From positions 1 through 64,000 of the forward strand of contig NZ_DJHF01000020.1 in NCBI RefSeq assembly GCF_002433005.1: a stretch of 64,000 nt of DNA. Reading direction: 5' to 3'. Positions 25,457 to 33,926 of the stretch are shown here, piece by piece. The position numbers and the translations under genes are program-made. The DNA comes from Acetomicrobium sp. UBA5826. GTDB taxonomy: Bacteria > Synergistota > Synergistia > Synergistales > Acetomicrobiaceae. Within the stretch, counting starts at the first letter, position 1; each line of letters begins with the position of its first letter. The notes below the pieces were generated by a model. That model was not told the origin of the DNA, made no database searches, and worked only from the letters and a program-made list of their open reading frames with translations.

Positions 25457-26812
25457 ATGCAAGTGCGAAAACAAGCTTTTAGTTCTGTCGAAATTATGCG
25501 TTTTTTAATTCCCTCTGCTTTAGGTGTTCTCTTCTTCCTTGTTCCCTTTCCTCAAGACGGAACATTCAATACCGTCCTTGGAATAGTTATCGATTGGGGG
25601 AAAGAGGCTTTAAAGCCAATTCTGGTAGTCACAGCCATGACATTGGTTGTGGCGAGCGCAATTATCACTATTTATGCTTCATTGTTTAAGCCCTCTTTTA
25701 TTATGAAAAACCAATTTTTCCAAGATCTATTTGTAGTTAGTCCGTTGTGGAGCATCTCTCGTATATTGGGAGCAATATTTTCTGTGATGGTATATTATAA
25801 AATCGGCCCCGAGGCGATCTGGAGCATGGATACGGGAGGTACTCCGGTGCTGGTGCTTGCGCCGTCACTTTTGGTAATTTTTACTGTCTTGGCTGCTGCA
25901 GTTTCACTGCTTACGGATTTTGGATTGATGGAGTATGTTGGGACGTTGGCTCGTCCGCTGATGAATCCTCTTTTTACGTTACCAGGCAGATCTGCTATCG
26001 ATACTTTGGCTTCGTGGCTCGGAAGCAGTTCCGTCGGTGTTGTGATCACCACTAGATTGCACGACGAAGGATATTACAGCGATAGAGAAGCGGCCATAAT
26101 TTCCACCTCCTTTTCAATTTTAAGTGTTGCCTATATTTATGTTATGGCTGACTTCGTGGGTTTGCCGAATATGTATTTCCAAATTTTGATCACAATTTAC
26201 GCCGTGTCTTTCATTTTGGCCATTTTGGCCCCACGTTTTTGGCCCCTTAAGGGCATTCCAGACAGCTATTCAGGAAGATCCGGTAAACAGAGGCCCGAGG
26301 CAGAGATTCCCCCTGATCATACCCTTTACTCATGGGCCTTGAAGACAGCAGTAGAGAGGGCCAGAAGGGAGGGCATACATACAGTAATAAAGACTTGTTA
26401 TCAAACCTTTTGTTTTTTAATAGTCTCCACCATGCCTCTTGTCGTCTCTTGGGGAACGATAGTTCTGATAATTGCAACCTATACGCCTATTTTTCAATGG
26501 ATTTCCCTGCCCTTTGCATACATGCTGGAATTAGTGAAAATTCCTGAAGCTTCCAAAGTTGCACCCGCATTTGTATTGGCTTTTGCCGATCAGTTTTTGG
26601 CTGCAGTTATAGGGGCTACGTGCACTACAGTTGCTGCTAAGTTTATGTGTGCCTGTATATCAGCTACGGGGTTAATATACATGACTGAAATTGGTGTGTT
26701 GATTTTAAATTCCTCTATCCCTCTGGATTTTCCGAAATTGACAGCAATCTACTTTATGAGGGCTGTGCTTTCGGTGTTTTTACTTGCCCCCTTCGTTTGG
26801 CTGTTTTGTTGA
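25457..26812 (+). CDS. YjiH-family membrane protein with nucleoside-recognition (Gate) domain
   Basis: A hydrophobic protein of 451 residues with about ten predicted membrane segments. It has an ILGAIFSVMVYYKIGPEAIW segment, a Gate-like region with PLMNPLFTLPGRSAIDTLASWLGSSSVGV near residues 165-195, and a second one containing KVAPAFVLAFADQFLAAV. This matches the YjiH family of inner-membrane proteins of unknown transport function. ATG 25457 is preferred to ATG 25442, because GGGGGGT then falls 7 bases upstream. Its neighbours do not point to a substrate. Transport of a nucleoside-like or amino-acid-like solute is possible but unproven. Confidence 0.75.
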   Translation: MQVRKQAFSSVEIMRFLIPSALGVLFFLVPFPQDGTFNTVLGIVIDWGKEALKPILVVTAMTLVVASAIITIYASLFKPSFIMKNQFFQDLFVVSPLWSISRILGAIFSVMVYYKIGPEAIWSMDTGGTPVLVLAPSLLVIFTVLAAAVSLLTDFGLMEYVGTLARPLMNPLFTLPGRSAIDTLASWLGSSSVGVVITTRLHDEGYYSDREAAIISTSFSILSVAYIYVMADFVGLPNMYFQILITIYAVSFILAILAPRFWPLKGIPDSYSGRSGKQRPEAEIPPDHTLYSWALKTAVERARREGIHTVIKTCYQTFCFLIVSTMPLVVSWGTIVLIIATYTPIFQWISLPFAYMLELVKIPEASKVAPAFVLAFADQFLAAVIGATCTTVAAKFMCACISATGLIYMTEIGVLILNSSIPLDFPKLTAIYFMRAVLSVFLLAPFVWLFC

Positions 26813-26822
26813 TATAAGGCGA

Positions 26823-26862
26823 CGTAACGCCTTCGTTACCTCTATGTGATATAGGCGTTACG
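26823..26862 (+). promoter_or_regulatory. Two competing hairpins upstream of pstS
   Basis: GTAACG (26824-26829) can pair with CGTTAC (26834-26839) over a four-base loop. Alternatively CGTAACGCC (26823-26831) pairs with GGCGTTACG (26854-26862) over a longer loop. The two are mutually exclusive. No strong T-run follows, so simple termination is uncertain. Confidence 0.5.
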
Positions 26863-26915
26863 CATCTTTGTTATTATTTATATGAAGTCAATAAAAATGC
26901 GGGGGAGGGTAAGGA

Positions 26916-27731
26916 ATGAAGAAATTAGTTTCGCTTTTGATATTGGTTGTGTTGTTTGGAATGGGTTTTGGGGGTGCTGCGTGGGCAGCCGGTCTGACTA
27001 TGAAGGGTTCTACTACCGTTTTGCCAATAGCGCAAGCGGCGATTGAATCTTATGCTCAGCTTTATCCTAATACTGAATTTTCCCTTACCGGAGAGGGAAG
27101 CGGCAATGGTATTAAGGCGTTAATAGATGGCACATGTGATATAGCTAATTCCTCGAGATTCATAAAACTTGAGGAAGCAAAGTTGGCTTTCGAAAAAGGT
27201 GCGTATCCCGTCCCCTTTGGAGTTGCCATAGATGCTATAGTGCCAATTATCCATCCAAAAAATCCCGTCAACAACTTAACTTTACAACAATTAAAGGATA
27301 TATATAGCGGCAAGATCACCAATTGGGAGGATGTAGGCGGTCCGGATAAGAGAATTGCCGTTATAACCAGAGATACCAGTTCCGGTACCTATGAGGTTTG
27401 GGAAGAAAAGGTTATGAAAGGCGAAAGAATCACACCAAGAGCGCAGGTCATGGCATCTAACGGCGCAATAGTTCAAGCGGTGTCGACAAACGAGCTAGCC
27501 ATCGGATACATTGGAATAGGCTATCTAAATAGCAGCATAAAGGGAATCACAGTCGAAAACGTCGAGGCTAAGCCCGAAACCGCTCGAACCGGTGAATTTC
27601 CGATATCGAGATACCTTTTTATGTTCACGCGAGGTTGGCCCACAGGGGAAACGATGAGGTTTATAAACTTTATGCTAAGCGATGAGGGTCAAAGAATTGT
27701 ATCGGAAACAGGATTTGTTTCAATAAGATAG
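26916..27731 (+). CDS. pstS: Phosphate-binding protein PstS-like
   Basis: A 271-residue exported protein. The signal peptide is residues 1-24 (cleavage near AAWAAG). The mature chain opens LTMKGSTTVLPIAQ, with the phosphate-contacting loop GSGNGIKALIDGTCDIANSSR and, further on, TRDTSSGTYEVWEE, all typical of PstS. GGGGGAGGG lies before the ATG. PstS normally delivers phosphate to the PstCAB transporter, but no pstC, pstA, pstB or phoU is adjacent; the next gene is convergent. It may serve a transporter encoded elsewhere or act as a separate sensor. It ends in a perfect terminator shared with the chemoreceptor gene. Confidence 0.88.
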   Translation: MKKLVSLLILVVLFGMGFGGAAWAAGLTMKGSTTVLPIAQAAIESYAQLYPNTEFSLTGEGSGNGIKALIDGTCDIANSSRFIKLEEAKLAFEKGAYPVPFGVAIDAIVPIIHPKNPVNNLTLQQLKDIYSGKITNWEDVGGPDKRIAVITRDTSSGTYEVWEEKVMKGERITPRAQVMASNGAIVQAVSTNELAIGYIGIGYLNSSIKGITVENVEAKPETARTGEFPISRYLFMFTRGWPTGETMRFINFMLSDEGQRIVSETGFVSIR

Positions 27732-27760
27732 ATTGTTAAGTTGAATAGTTAGTAAATAAT

Positions 27761-27797
27761 AGATAAATGCGGCGAGTTATATCCGCCGCATTTATCT
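27761..27797. terminator. Shared terminator, pstS and chemoreceptor gene
   Basis: AGATAAATGCGGCG pairs perfectly with CGCCGCATTTATCT over a 9-base loop. The last codons and stop of the minus-strand chemoreceptor gene lie within one arm. Confidence 0.85.
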
Positions 27798-29834
27798 ATA
27801 CAAGGATCTTATTCGATTGAAACTAAACCAGCTGGCCCGCCTGAGGGGGTAGTTGAATCTAATTTGTAAAGTCTGATTTCTTTTTTGAAGGTCATTCGCC
27901 AGTTTTTCCAAGTCTTCTGATGCCTGCTTTAAAGCTTCTACACGTTTTTCCAGTTCTTTCACGGATTTTGACATGCTTTCAGCTTTTTCCCTCGTAGTAT
28001 CAACTCCTTGGGCAACTCTGTCGATCGACGCTGCCATCTCTTGCGTGCTTGCAGATTGTTCTTCTGCTGTGGCGGCGACGTTTTGAATTTGATCGACGAT
28101 CAGTTCAATAGCCCTCAAAACATCATCAATGTGTTTTTCCATCATCTGTGCTTCTCTTTCTCCGGCAGCTGCCAGTTCAACGCCTGTGTTTGTAACGTTT
28201 ACGGCCTGTGCTGTTTCCTCGATTATGGATTTAGCTAACGAGCCAATTTGCATGGCTGCTTTGTTGCTTTCTTCGGCAAGCTTTCTTACTTCATCGGCAA
28301 CGACAGCAAATCCTTTACCGTGTTCGCCGGCTCTTGCCGCTTCGATAGCTGCGTTTAATGCGAGCAAGTTCGTTTGGTCAGCGACTCCTGAAATGGTCGA
28401 GACTATATTTCCTATTTGCCCGGCCCTTTCGTTAAGTTGAGATATGACATCGGCAATGTGTCTGAAGGAGTCGGCCATATCTTTTACCCTCTTAGCTGCG
28501 CTGGAAATCAGGTCTCCCGTTTGTTGTGCATTTCCTCTCAGCAACTCTGCCTGATTTGAGGCTTCGGCTGCTGCCTTTGCAGCACCTTGTGCTGCAGAGG
28601 CAACCTCTTCGATTCCGGCATTTGCTGAAGAAATGGCATCGGCTTTATCTTCTGCGATGTTTTTAAGTTCCTCTGCTTCATTTGTTACGATGTCGACGAA
28701 AGATCTCGTTGCTTCAGATATATCATCTAGTGCTGATGCTTCTTGTGATAATTGGTCACTGCGATGTCTCAAGTTTAACAATGTCTGTTGTTGGTGTTCT
28801 ATTAGTTGATCCAAAGCTTTGCCTACTTGAGATAGTTCATCGTTTCCTGATATAGATGTCCTCGCTGTAAGCTCGCCTTTTATAACGCTTTGCGATACTC
28901 TCAGCAGCTTGCCTATGGGATTGGTTATGGCCTTTGCAATGAGCAGGATAAACAGCCCTAAAGCGATCATACATATGAGTCCAATTAACAGAAGTTTTAT
29001 TCCCACCGCCTTTAGCGGCGAAAATATGTCGTCAGTATTTGCTGTTATCCCTATGCTCCATCCGTTATCCAGGGGAGCAAAATACATTTGTTTTCTTTCT
29101 CCCTCCATAATATAGACATCGTTTGACTTTTCGCCTTCTATCATCTTTAGTGCAATGTCAGCCAAGTCCTGAGAGACAATGTTGGATGGTTTTGTCAAAT
29201 TTAGCTTCATGATATAGTCTCTATTTGGATGTGCTATTACATTGCCGTCTTGGTCTAACAGGAAACCGTGGCCGTATCCAAGCAGTTTTTGAGATGTCAC
29301 AAAGTTGATAATGTCATCGATCAGGATATCGGCACCCACTATTCCCAAAAGTTCGCCCCTTTTGTCCCTTGCCGCAATGGCAACAGTGATAACTAAGCCG
29401 TCTACATTTGTTGCTTCGTAGGGTTCAGTAAATATTACTCCGTCGGATTTTTCCGCCATGACGTACCAGGGTCTTTGGCGTATGTCCATGTCGGCCGGCG
29501 GCTCCCAATCTGTGGCGCCGATGAATTCGTTTTTTGGGGTGCACATGTAAATTTCTATAAAACCTAAATTTGCATAGCGTTCAAGTGTTTTGGCCAGGTA
29601 GTTTTTTATCAGATAGCCGGAAATGCCATAATTTTCCCACATGTAGGTAATATTTTCCGACATAAGTTTAACGACGTTCGTGCGTGTATTGATCCAGTTA
29701 GAAACGGAAGCTGTTGCCGTATCTGCTGCCAGCCTGCTTCCTTGGTTTATTTGGTCGATTATGATGGCTCGACTACCGCGGTAGGAAAAGAACCCCATCG
29801 CACATATTGTTATCAAAATACCGATTGCCAACAA
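27792..29834 (-). CDS. Methyl-accepting chemotaxis protein with dCache sensor
   Basis: A 680-residue chemoreceptor. TM1 (about 1-18) is followed by a periplasmic double-Cache domain (about 30-255, with RQRPWYVMAEKSDG and GIVGADILID), TM2 (about 280-303), HAMP (305-357) and a cytoplasmic signalling domain. Its conserved tip includes VADQTNLLALNAAIEAARAG then GKGFAVVADEVRKLAEES. The C-terminus RIRSLYR lacks a CheR-docking pentapeptide. The only in-frame start is TTG 29834, just after an in-frame TAA and with a weak ribosome site. A strong AAGGAGG and ATG at 29863 lie in another frame, and frames between encode SVKRRLI, the usual basic leader. The 5' end may be frameshifted; the rest is intact. 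Confidence 0.88.
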   Translation of the reverse strand: MLAIGILITICAMGFFSYRGSRAIIIDQINQGSRLAADTATASVSNWINTRTNVVKLMSENITYMWENYGISGYLIKNYLAKTLERYANLGFIEIYMCTPKNEFIGATDWEPPADMDIRQRPWYVMAEKSDGVIFTEPYEATNVDGLVITVAIAARDKRGELLGIVGADILIDDIINFVTSQKLLGYGHGFLLDQDGNVIAHPNRDYIMKLNLTKPSNIVSQDLADIALKMIEGEKSNDVYIMEGERKQMYFAPLDNGWSIGITANTDDIFSPLKAVGIKLLLIGLICMIALGLFILLIAKAITNPIGKLLRVSQSVIKGELTARTSISGNDELSQVGKALDQLIEHQQQTLLNLRHRSDQLSQEASALDDISEATRSFVDIVTNEAEELKNIAEDKADAISSANAGIEEVASAAQGAAKAAAEASNQAELLRGNAQQTGDLISSAAKRVKDMADSFRHIADVISQLNERAGQIGNIVSTISGVADQTNLLALNAAIEAARAGEHGKGFAVVADEVRKLAEESNKAAMQIGSLAKSIIEETAQAVNVTNTGVELAAAGEREAQMMEKHIDDVLRAIELIVDQIQNVAATAEEQSASTQEMAASIDRVAQGVDTTREKAESMSKSVKELEKRVEALKQASEDLEKLANDLQKRNQTLQIRFNYPLRRASWFSFNRIRSLYR

Positions 29835-29863
29835 TTAGCCTACGTTTTACACTAAAGTGTCAT

Positions 29864-30254
29864 GCCTCCTTAATTTTTAGGTGTTTTTAAGTTATTGTTT
29901 TAGGCCATTTATGCTATTATAAACTTTATTAATGTGTATCGCGAAAGAACGCTGACACGGCTGTATCTAAAATTCCTAGGCTAACAGCAACAGTCATTTC
30001 GATCCTCTTAAGGCAAGTGTAGCATAACTTATAATATTTAATGGGAATAGACGTTGCATATGCTCAATCAGCTTTCACAAAGGTAAGTTCTTTCAGTTTC
30101 CATGCTATTATAGTATAATAATATCAAATGAAAGACAAGGGTTGTTGATGTGGGTAGTGAATAATCGTAAGCTGATCTTATATATGTGAATAAATGATCA
30201 TGTTTGATTGACGTATTTTAAAGTTAGCTTCGCGTTTTCGGAGGAACACTGGAA
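29864..30254. other. Divergent intergenic region, chemoreceptor / diguanylate cyclase
   Basis: AT-rich with no recognised gene, RNA or riboswitch core; in particular I see no cyclic-di-GMP riboswitch signature. TATAAT-like boxes occur (for example near 30114-30120). CGGAGGAAC just before 30255 is the ribosome site of the cyclase gene. Confidence 0.4.
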
Positions 30255-32675
30255 ATGAAGAAATTATTTTCCAAATATAATTATATTTGCCATACCTGTT
30301 TGACATTGATCATATTACTGTTGATATTTTGCCATCGCTCTGATGCATATAAAGATTATTACAATGTATTGGTTCTACATTCCTATGATCCTGAATATGT
30401 ATACACTAAGATATTTAACTCTTTTCTTAAAGAAAAATTTGGCGAATATGAGAAACCAGTGAATATATATTTTGAATATTTAGATGCAAAGAGATTTGAC
30501 TATAATCAATATTATCAACAATTTAATGAATATATAAATACAAAATACAAAAAAAGAAAAATAGATTTTATTTTATGTTTTGACGACGATGCACTTCAAT
30601 ATTTATTGGCTGAGCGGGAAAATTTAGGGAGTATATCTCCTATTCCTGTTATTTTTGGAAGCATTGCCGATAGGTCATTGATATATTTCTCTTCCTTGGA
30701 AAGTAATATGACGGGAGTATTTGAGGATGTAGATGTCGCTGCAAATGTGGAGATGATATTTCAAATACTTCCTGCAAAGAACATATTTGTTATTAGCGAC
30801 AGAACCACTTTGGGTATGGATCTTTATGAGAAGGCTAGGCTTGTGTTTAAAAATATGGAAGATATTTCAGTAGAATATCTGATAGGTGTACCATGGGAAG
30901 AAATAACCAAAAAACTACAAAATGCGCCAGATAAATCTGCAATATTTCTTATTTCTTACTTGAGGGATGATAATGATAATGTATATTCATTGGAAATGGT
31001 AAATGAGCTGCTTAATGATATATCGCTGCCGGTGTTTACGTTATTAACCCCTCTTGTTAATCTCGGAGGTGCCCTTGCATCGTATGCCCCTACGCCTGAG
31101 ACGCAGATAGAGGCGATGATAGAAATTTTGGATTCTATATTGACTAGTCACGATATAAGATATATCCCAATTACTATGAACCTTCCTAAAAATTTAATAA
31201 TTAATTATCCTATGCTTAAAATATTTGAAATCCATAAATCTTCGCTTCCTCAAAATCATATATTAATAAATATTCCAGAGACATTTTATATGAAGCATAA
31301 AAAAGTTCTCCTCCCGGCAGTATGTACATTATCTGTTTTATTAGTTATAGTGTTTTTATTATTAATAAATATAAAAAAGCGAAAGAATGCGGAAATATCG
31401 CTCAATCGCGAAATAACATTTTTAAAACAATTAATGGAAACAATCCCTGAAGCAATATGCTATATTGATAACGAGGGGTATATCAAGTTATGCAATAAAG
31501 CATTTGAAAACTACCTTTCCTCTGATATCGGCCAAATCAAAGAATGTAAATTATTCGACTGTATATCAGATATATCGCTTAGGGGAGATTTAGAACTAGA
31601 AGGTTCTCATTTAACATCAGATGGTGAATTCAAAGCAAGTCAACATCTTTTTCAAGATAGAAACGGAAGAATTCATTATTTGAAAATTAATAAAAAACAG
31701 GTCACAAATGGTGACGGCACGTTGGGTTTTCTCATAGTTATGACCGATATTACACAATTAGTTCGGATGCAGGAATCCTTGAGAGGGCAAAAAAGACGAT
31801 TAGAATTAACGTTGGCGCGAAGTAAAGTTGCTTACTACGAACGAAACATTAAAACGGGCGAGTTGCAATTGAACCCTCTTGCTTATGAGATTTTAGGATA
31901 TGATAAAGAAGAGATTAAATCAATATCTCAATTTAGAGAACTTGTACATCCAGATGATCGTCAATCATATGAATTAGCTATAAAGCAGGCATTGGAACAA
32001 GATAGGGGTATTTACAACAACAAATTCAGGATAAGGAAGAAAAATGGAACATATATGTGGGTTGAGACCACAGCTGTTGTAACCGAACACGATCTCGAGG
32101 GAAGGCCTTTGTTCCTAGCGGGAATATTTTGGGATATAACCGATGATAAAATTAGAGAAATGAAAACAAAGCAATTAATTGAAGAACTTTATGCAAGCTC
32201 TACAGTAGATGCCTTAACTGGTGCTTTGAACAGAAAGGGATTACAGGACAAGCTGTCCGATTTGATAACCAAGTGCCGGGATTATGGAAAAGATATCAGT
32301 ATTTTTTTATTTGATATTGATGGTTTCAAACTGATAAATGACGCTTACGGCCATCTGGTAGGAGATTTAGTGCTGAAAGAGTTGAGTGAAACCGTCAGGA
32401 AAACTATAAGAGAAGATGATGTATTCGTTAGATGGGGTGGAGATGAATTTTTACTTATTTCAATGATATCGTTAAACCAAGCTTTGCACATTGCCCATAG
32501 GTTAAGGAAAAAAGTGGAAAGTCGCTTATTCTCGGGTATGCACGTAACTATTAGCATCGGAATATCCCAATATTTGCCCGACGAACCCTTTGAAAGAGCA
32601 ATAGAAAGAGCCGATAAAGCCTTGTACAATTCAAAATCCAGAGGCAAAAACACGGTTTCTGTGGAACGAAGATAG
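30255..32675 (+). CDS. Membrane sensor diguanylate cyclase (ABC-substrate-like sensor, PAS-PAS-GGDEF)
   Basis: An 806-residue membrane protein. An N-terminal hydrophobic segment (about 13-30) exports a domain (about 35-330) that looks like the ABC_sub_bind family (VLVLHSYDPEY, FGSIADRS, GVFEDVDVAANVEMI). A second membrane helix lies at about 348-372, then two PAS domains (about 390-500 and 515-640), then GGDEF. The active site GGDEF begins at residue 728 in RWGGDEFLL, and the inhibitory RxxD is intact at 719 (REDD), five residues before it. It should make cyclic di-GMP in response to an external ligand. Its coding sequence is visibly more AT-rich than its neighbours, which may mean transfer. 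Confidence 0.9.
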   Translation: MKKLFSKYNYICHTCLTLIILLLIFCHRSDAYKDYYNVLVLHSYDPEYVYTKIFNSFLKEKFGEYEKPVNIYFEYLDAKRFDYNQYYQQFNEYINTKYKKRKIDFILCFDDDALQYLLAERENLGSISPIPVIFGSIADRSLIYFSSLESNMTGVFEDVDVAANVEMIFQILPAKNIFVISDRTTLGMDLYEKARLVFKNMEDISVEYLIGVPWEEITKKLQNAPDKSAIFLISYLRDDNDNVYSLEMVNELLNDISLPVFTLLTPLVNLGGALASYAPTPETQIEAMIEILDSILTSHDIRYIPITMNLPKNLIINYPMLKIFEIHKSSLPQNHILINIPETFYMKHKKVLLPAVCTLSVLLVIVFLLLINIKKRKNAEISLNREITFLKQLMETIPEAICYIDNEGYIKLCNKAFENYLSSDIGQIKECKLFDCISDISLRGDLELEGSHLTSDGEFKASQHLFQDRNGRIHYLKINKKQVTNGDGTLGFLIVMTDITQLVRMQESLRGQKRRLELTLARSKVAYYERNIKTGELQLNPLAYEILGYDKEEIKSISQFRELVHPDDRQSYELAIKQALEQDRGIYNNKFRIRKKNGTYMWVETTAVVTEHDLEGRPLFLAGIFWDITDDKIREMKTKQLIEELYASSTVDALTGALNRKGLQDKLSDLITKCRDYGKDISIFLFDIDGFKLINDAYGHLVGDLVLKELSETVRKTIREDDVFVRWGGDEFLLISMISLNQALHIAHRLRKKVESRLFSGMHVTISIGISQYLPDEPFERAIERADKALYNSKSRGKNTVSVERR

Positions 32676-32745
32676 ATCTTGCTCTTTGCATCTGCATGAA
32701 GATGTTTACTGGCATTTGCAAGTTACTTTGAAGGGAGGAGGCATT

Positions 32746-33849
32746 TTGAGAATGTTGGACAAAAGAAAGATACGGGAAATTTCGAAGGATCTTCAAAAGA
32801 GAGGAATCGATGCTTTTCTTTTGGGTCCAGGAGACGACTTGGAGTACCTTAGCGGGCTTAAAACTGGTGAGTGTGAGCGATTCAAAGGGCTGTTTATTTT
32901 GGCCGACGGCGGTTATTTTTGTATTACGCCCCATCTTTATTTAGAAGAATTTGAGGCGGCATTCGGCAGTGAGGCGCCCATTTATGTGTGGAATGACAAA
33001 GATTGGTTTTATCCTGTTTTAGCAAAGGCAATGAACGATTTTAACCTAAACGATAAGAAACTTGCCGTCAACTTTGGAGTTAGAGCCGTGGACGCCATAG
33101 AGATTTCCGATCGACAGGGGGTAAAGTTATTAAACGGTTGGCATTTTTTGGAGAGAATGAGAATAATTAAAAGCCCTTCGGAGATAGACAAGCTTGAAAG
33201 GGCAACGCAGATTTCCGACGCAGCTTTTAGAGAACTTTTAGGCTTTATAAAACCGGGATTGACCGAGGGAGAGATAAAGAAAAAACTGATAGAGCTTTTT
33301 GAAGAGCATGGAGCAGATGGTCCTGCATTTGATGTCATAGTTGCGCGTAAGGAGAACGCCTCAAAACCTCATTACAACGGCACTAAAGGCGTTATAGAAG
33401 AACGGGATCTGGTGCTTATTGACTTTGGATGTAGATATGAAAGTTATTGTTCTGACACCACTCGGACGATCTTCGTCGGGGAACCGTCAAATAAAGAAAA
33501 GAATCTTTATGAAGTAGTATTAAATGCCCAGGAAGCAGGAGAAGCTGCCGTGAGGCCCGGAGTCCTGGCCGAAGAAGTGGATAGAGCTGCAAGAAGTGTA
33601 ATAGAAGACGCAGGATACGGTGAATACTTCAATACCCGCCTCGGTCATGGTATAGGCGTTGCAATCCATGAAGCGCCTTACATTATGGAAGGTAATAAAA
33701 CACCTTTGGAACCGGGAATGACTTTCAGTATAGAGCCCGGTATTTATATACCAGGCAAAATTGGCATTCGCATAGAAAATATCGTACTCGTTACAGATGA
33801 CGGATGCAGGTCGCTTTGTAAACTTCCCAAGGATATTATCGTCATTTGA
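32746..33849 (+). CDS. Xaa-Pro peptidase (M24B family), second copy
   Basis: A metallopeptidase of 367 residues from the TTG start chosen here (GGAGG 7 bases upstream); ATG 32752 is the alternative. It has a creatinase N-domain and M24 domain with ligands in LIDFGCRYESYCSDTTR (two aspartates), RLGHGIGVAIHE (histidine), SIEPGIYIPG and RIENIVLV (glutamates). It shares the plan of the enzyme at 3186 but is clearly diverged. It stands 77 bp ahead of livK, so dipeptide cleavage and branched-chain amino-acid uptake are probably co-expressed. Confidence 0.9.
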   Translation: MRMLDKRKIREISKDLQKRGIDAFLLGPGDDLEYLSGLKTGECERFKGLFILADGGYFCITPHLYLEEFEAAFGSEAPIYVWNDKDWFYPVLAKAMNDFNLNDKKLAVNFGVRAVDAIEISDRQGVKLLNGWHFLERMRIIKSPSEIDKLERATQISDAAFRELLGFIKPGLTEGEIKKKLIELFEEHGADGPAFDVIVARKENASKPHYNGTKGVIEERDLVLIDFGCRYESYCSDTTRTIFVGEPSNKEKNLYEVVLNAQEAGEAAVRPGVLAEEVDRAARSVIEDAGYGEYFNTRLGHGIGVAIHEAPYIMEGNKTPLEPGMTFSIEPGIYIPGKIGIRIENIVLVTDDGCRSLCKLPKDIIVI

Positions 33850-33926
33850 CAGTTATCTGATAGAACTTTATATTTTATACAGTAGTTAAAAAAATCATTT
33901 AATAATTCTGAGGAGGTGTTGTTATC

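Noticed and set aside
29864..30254. Possible cyclic-di-GMP riboswitch near the diguanylate cyclase and chemoreceptor
   Set aside because: No conserved GEMM core sequence was found on either strand.
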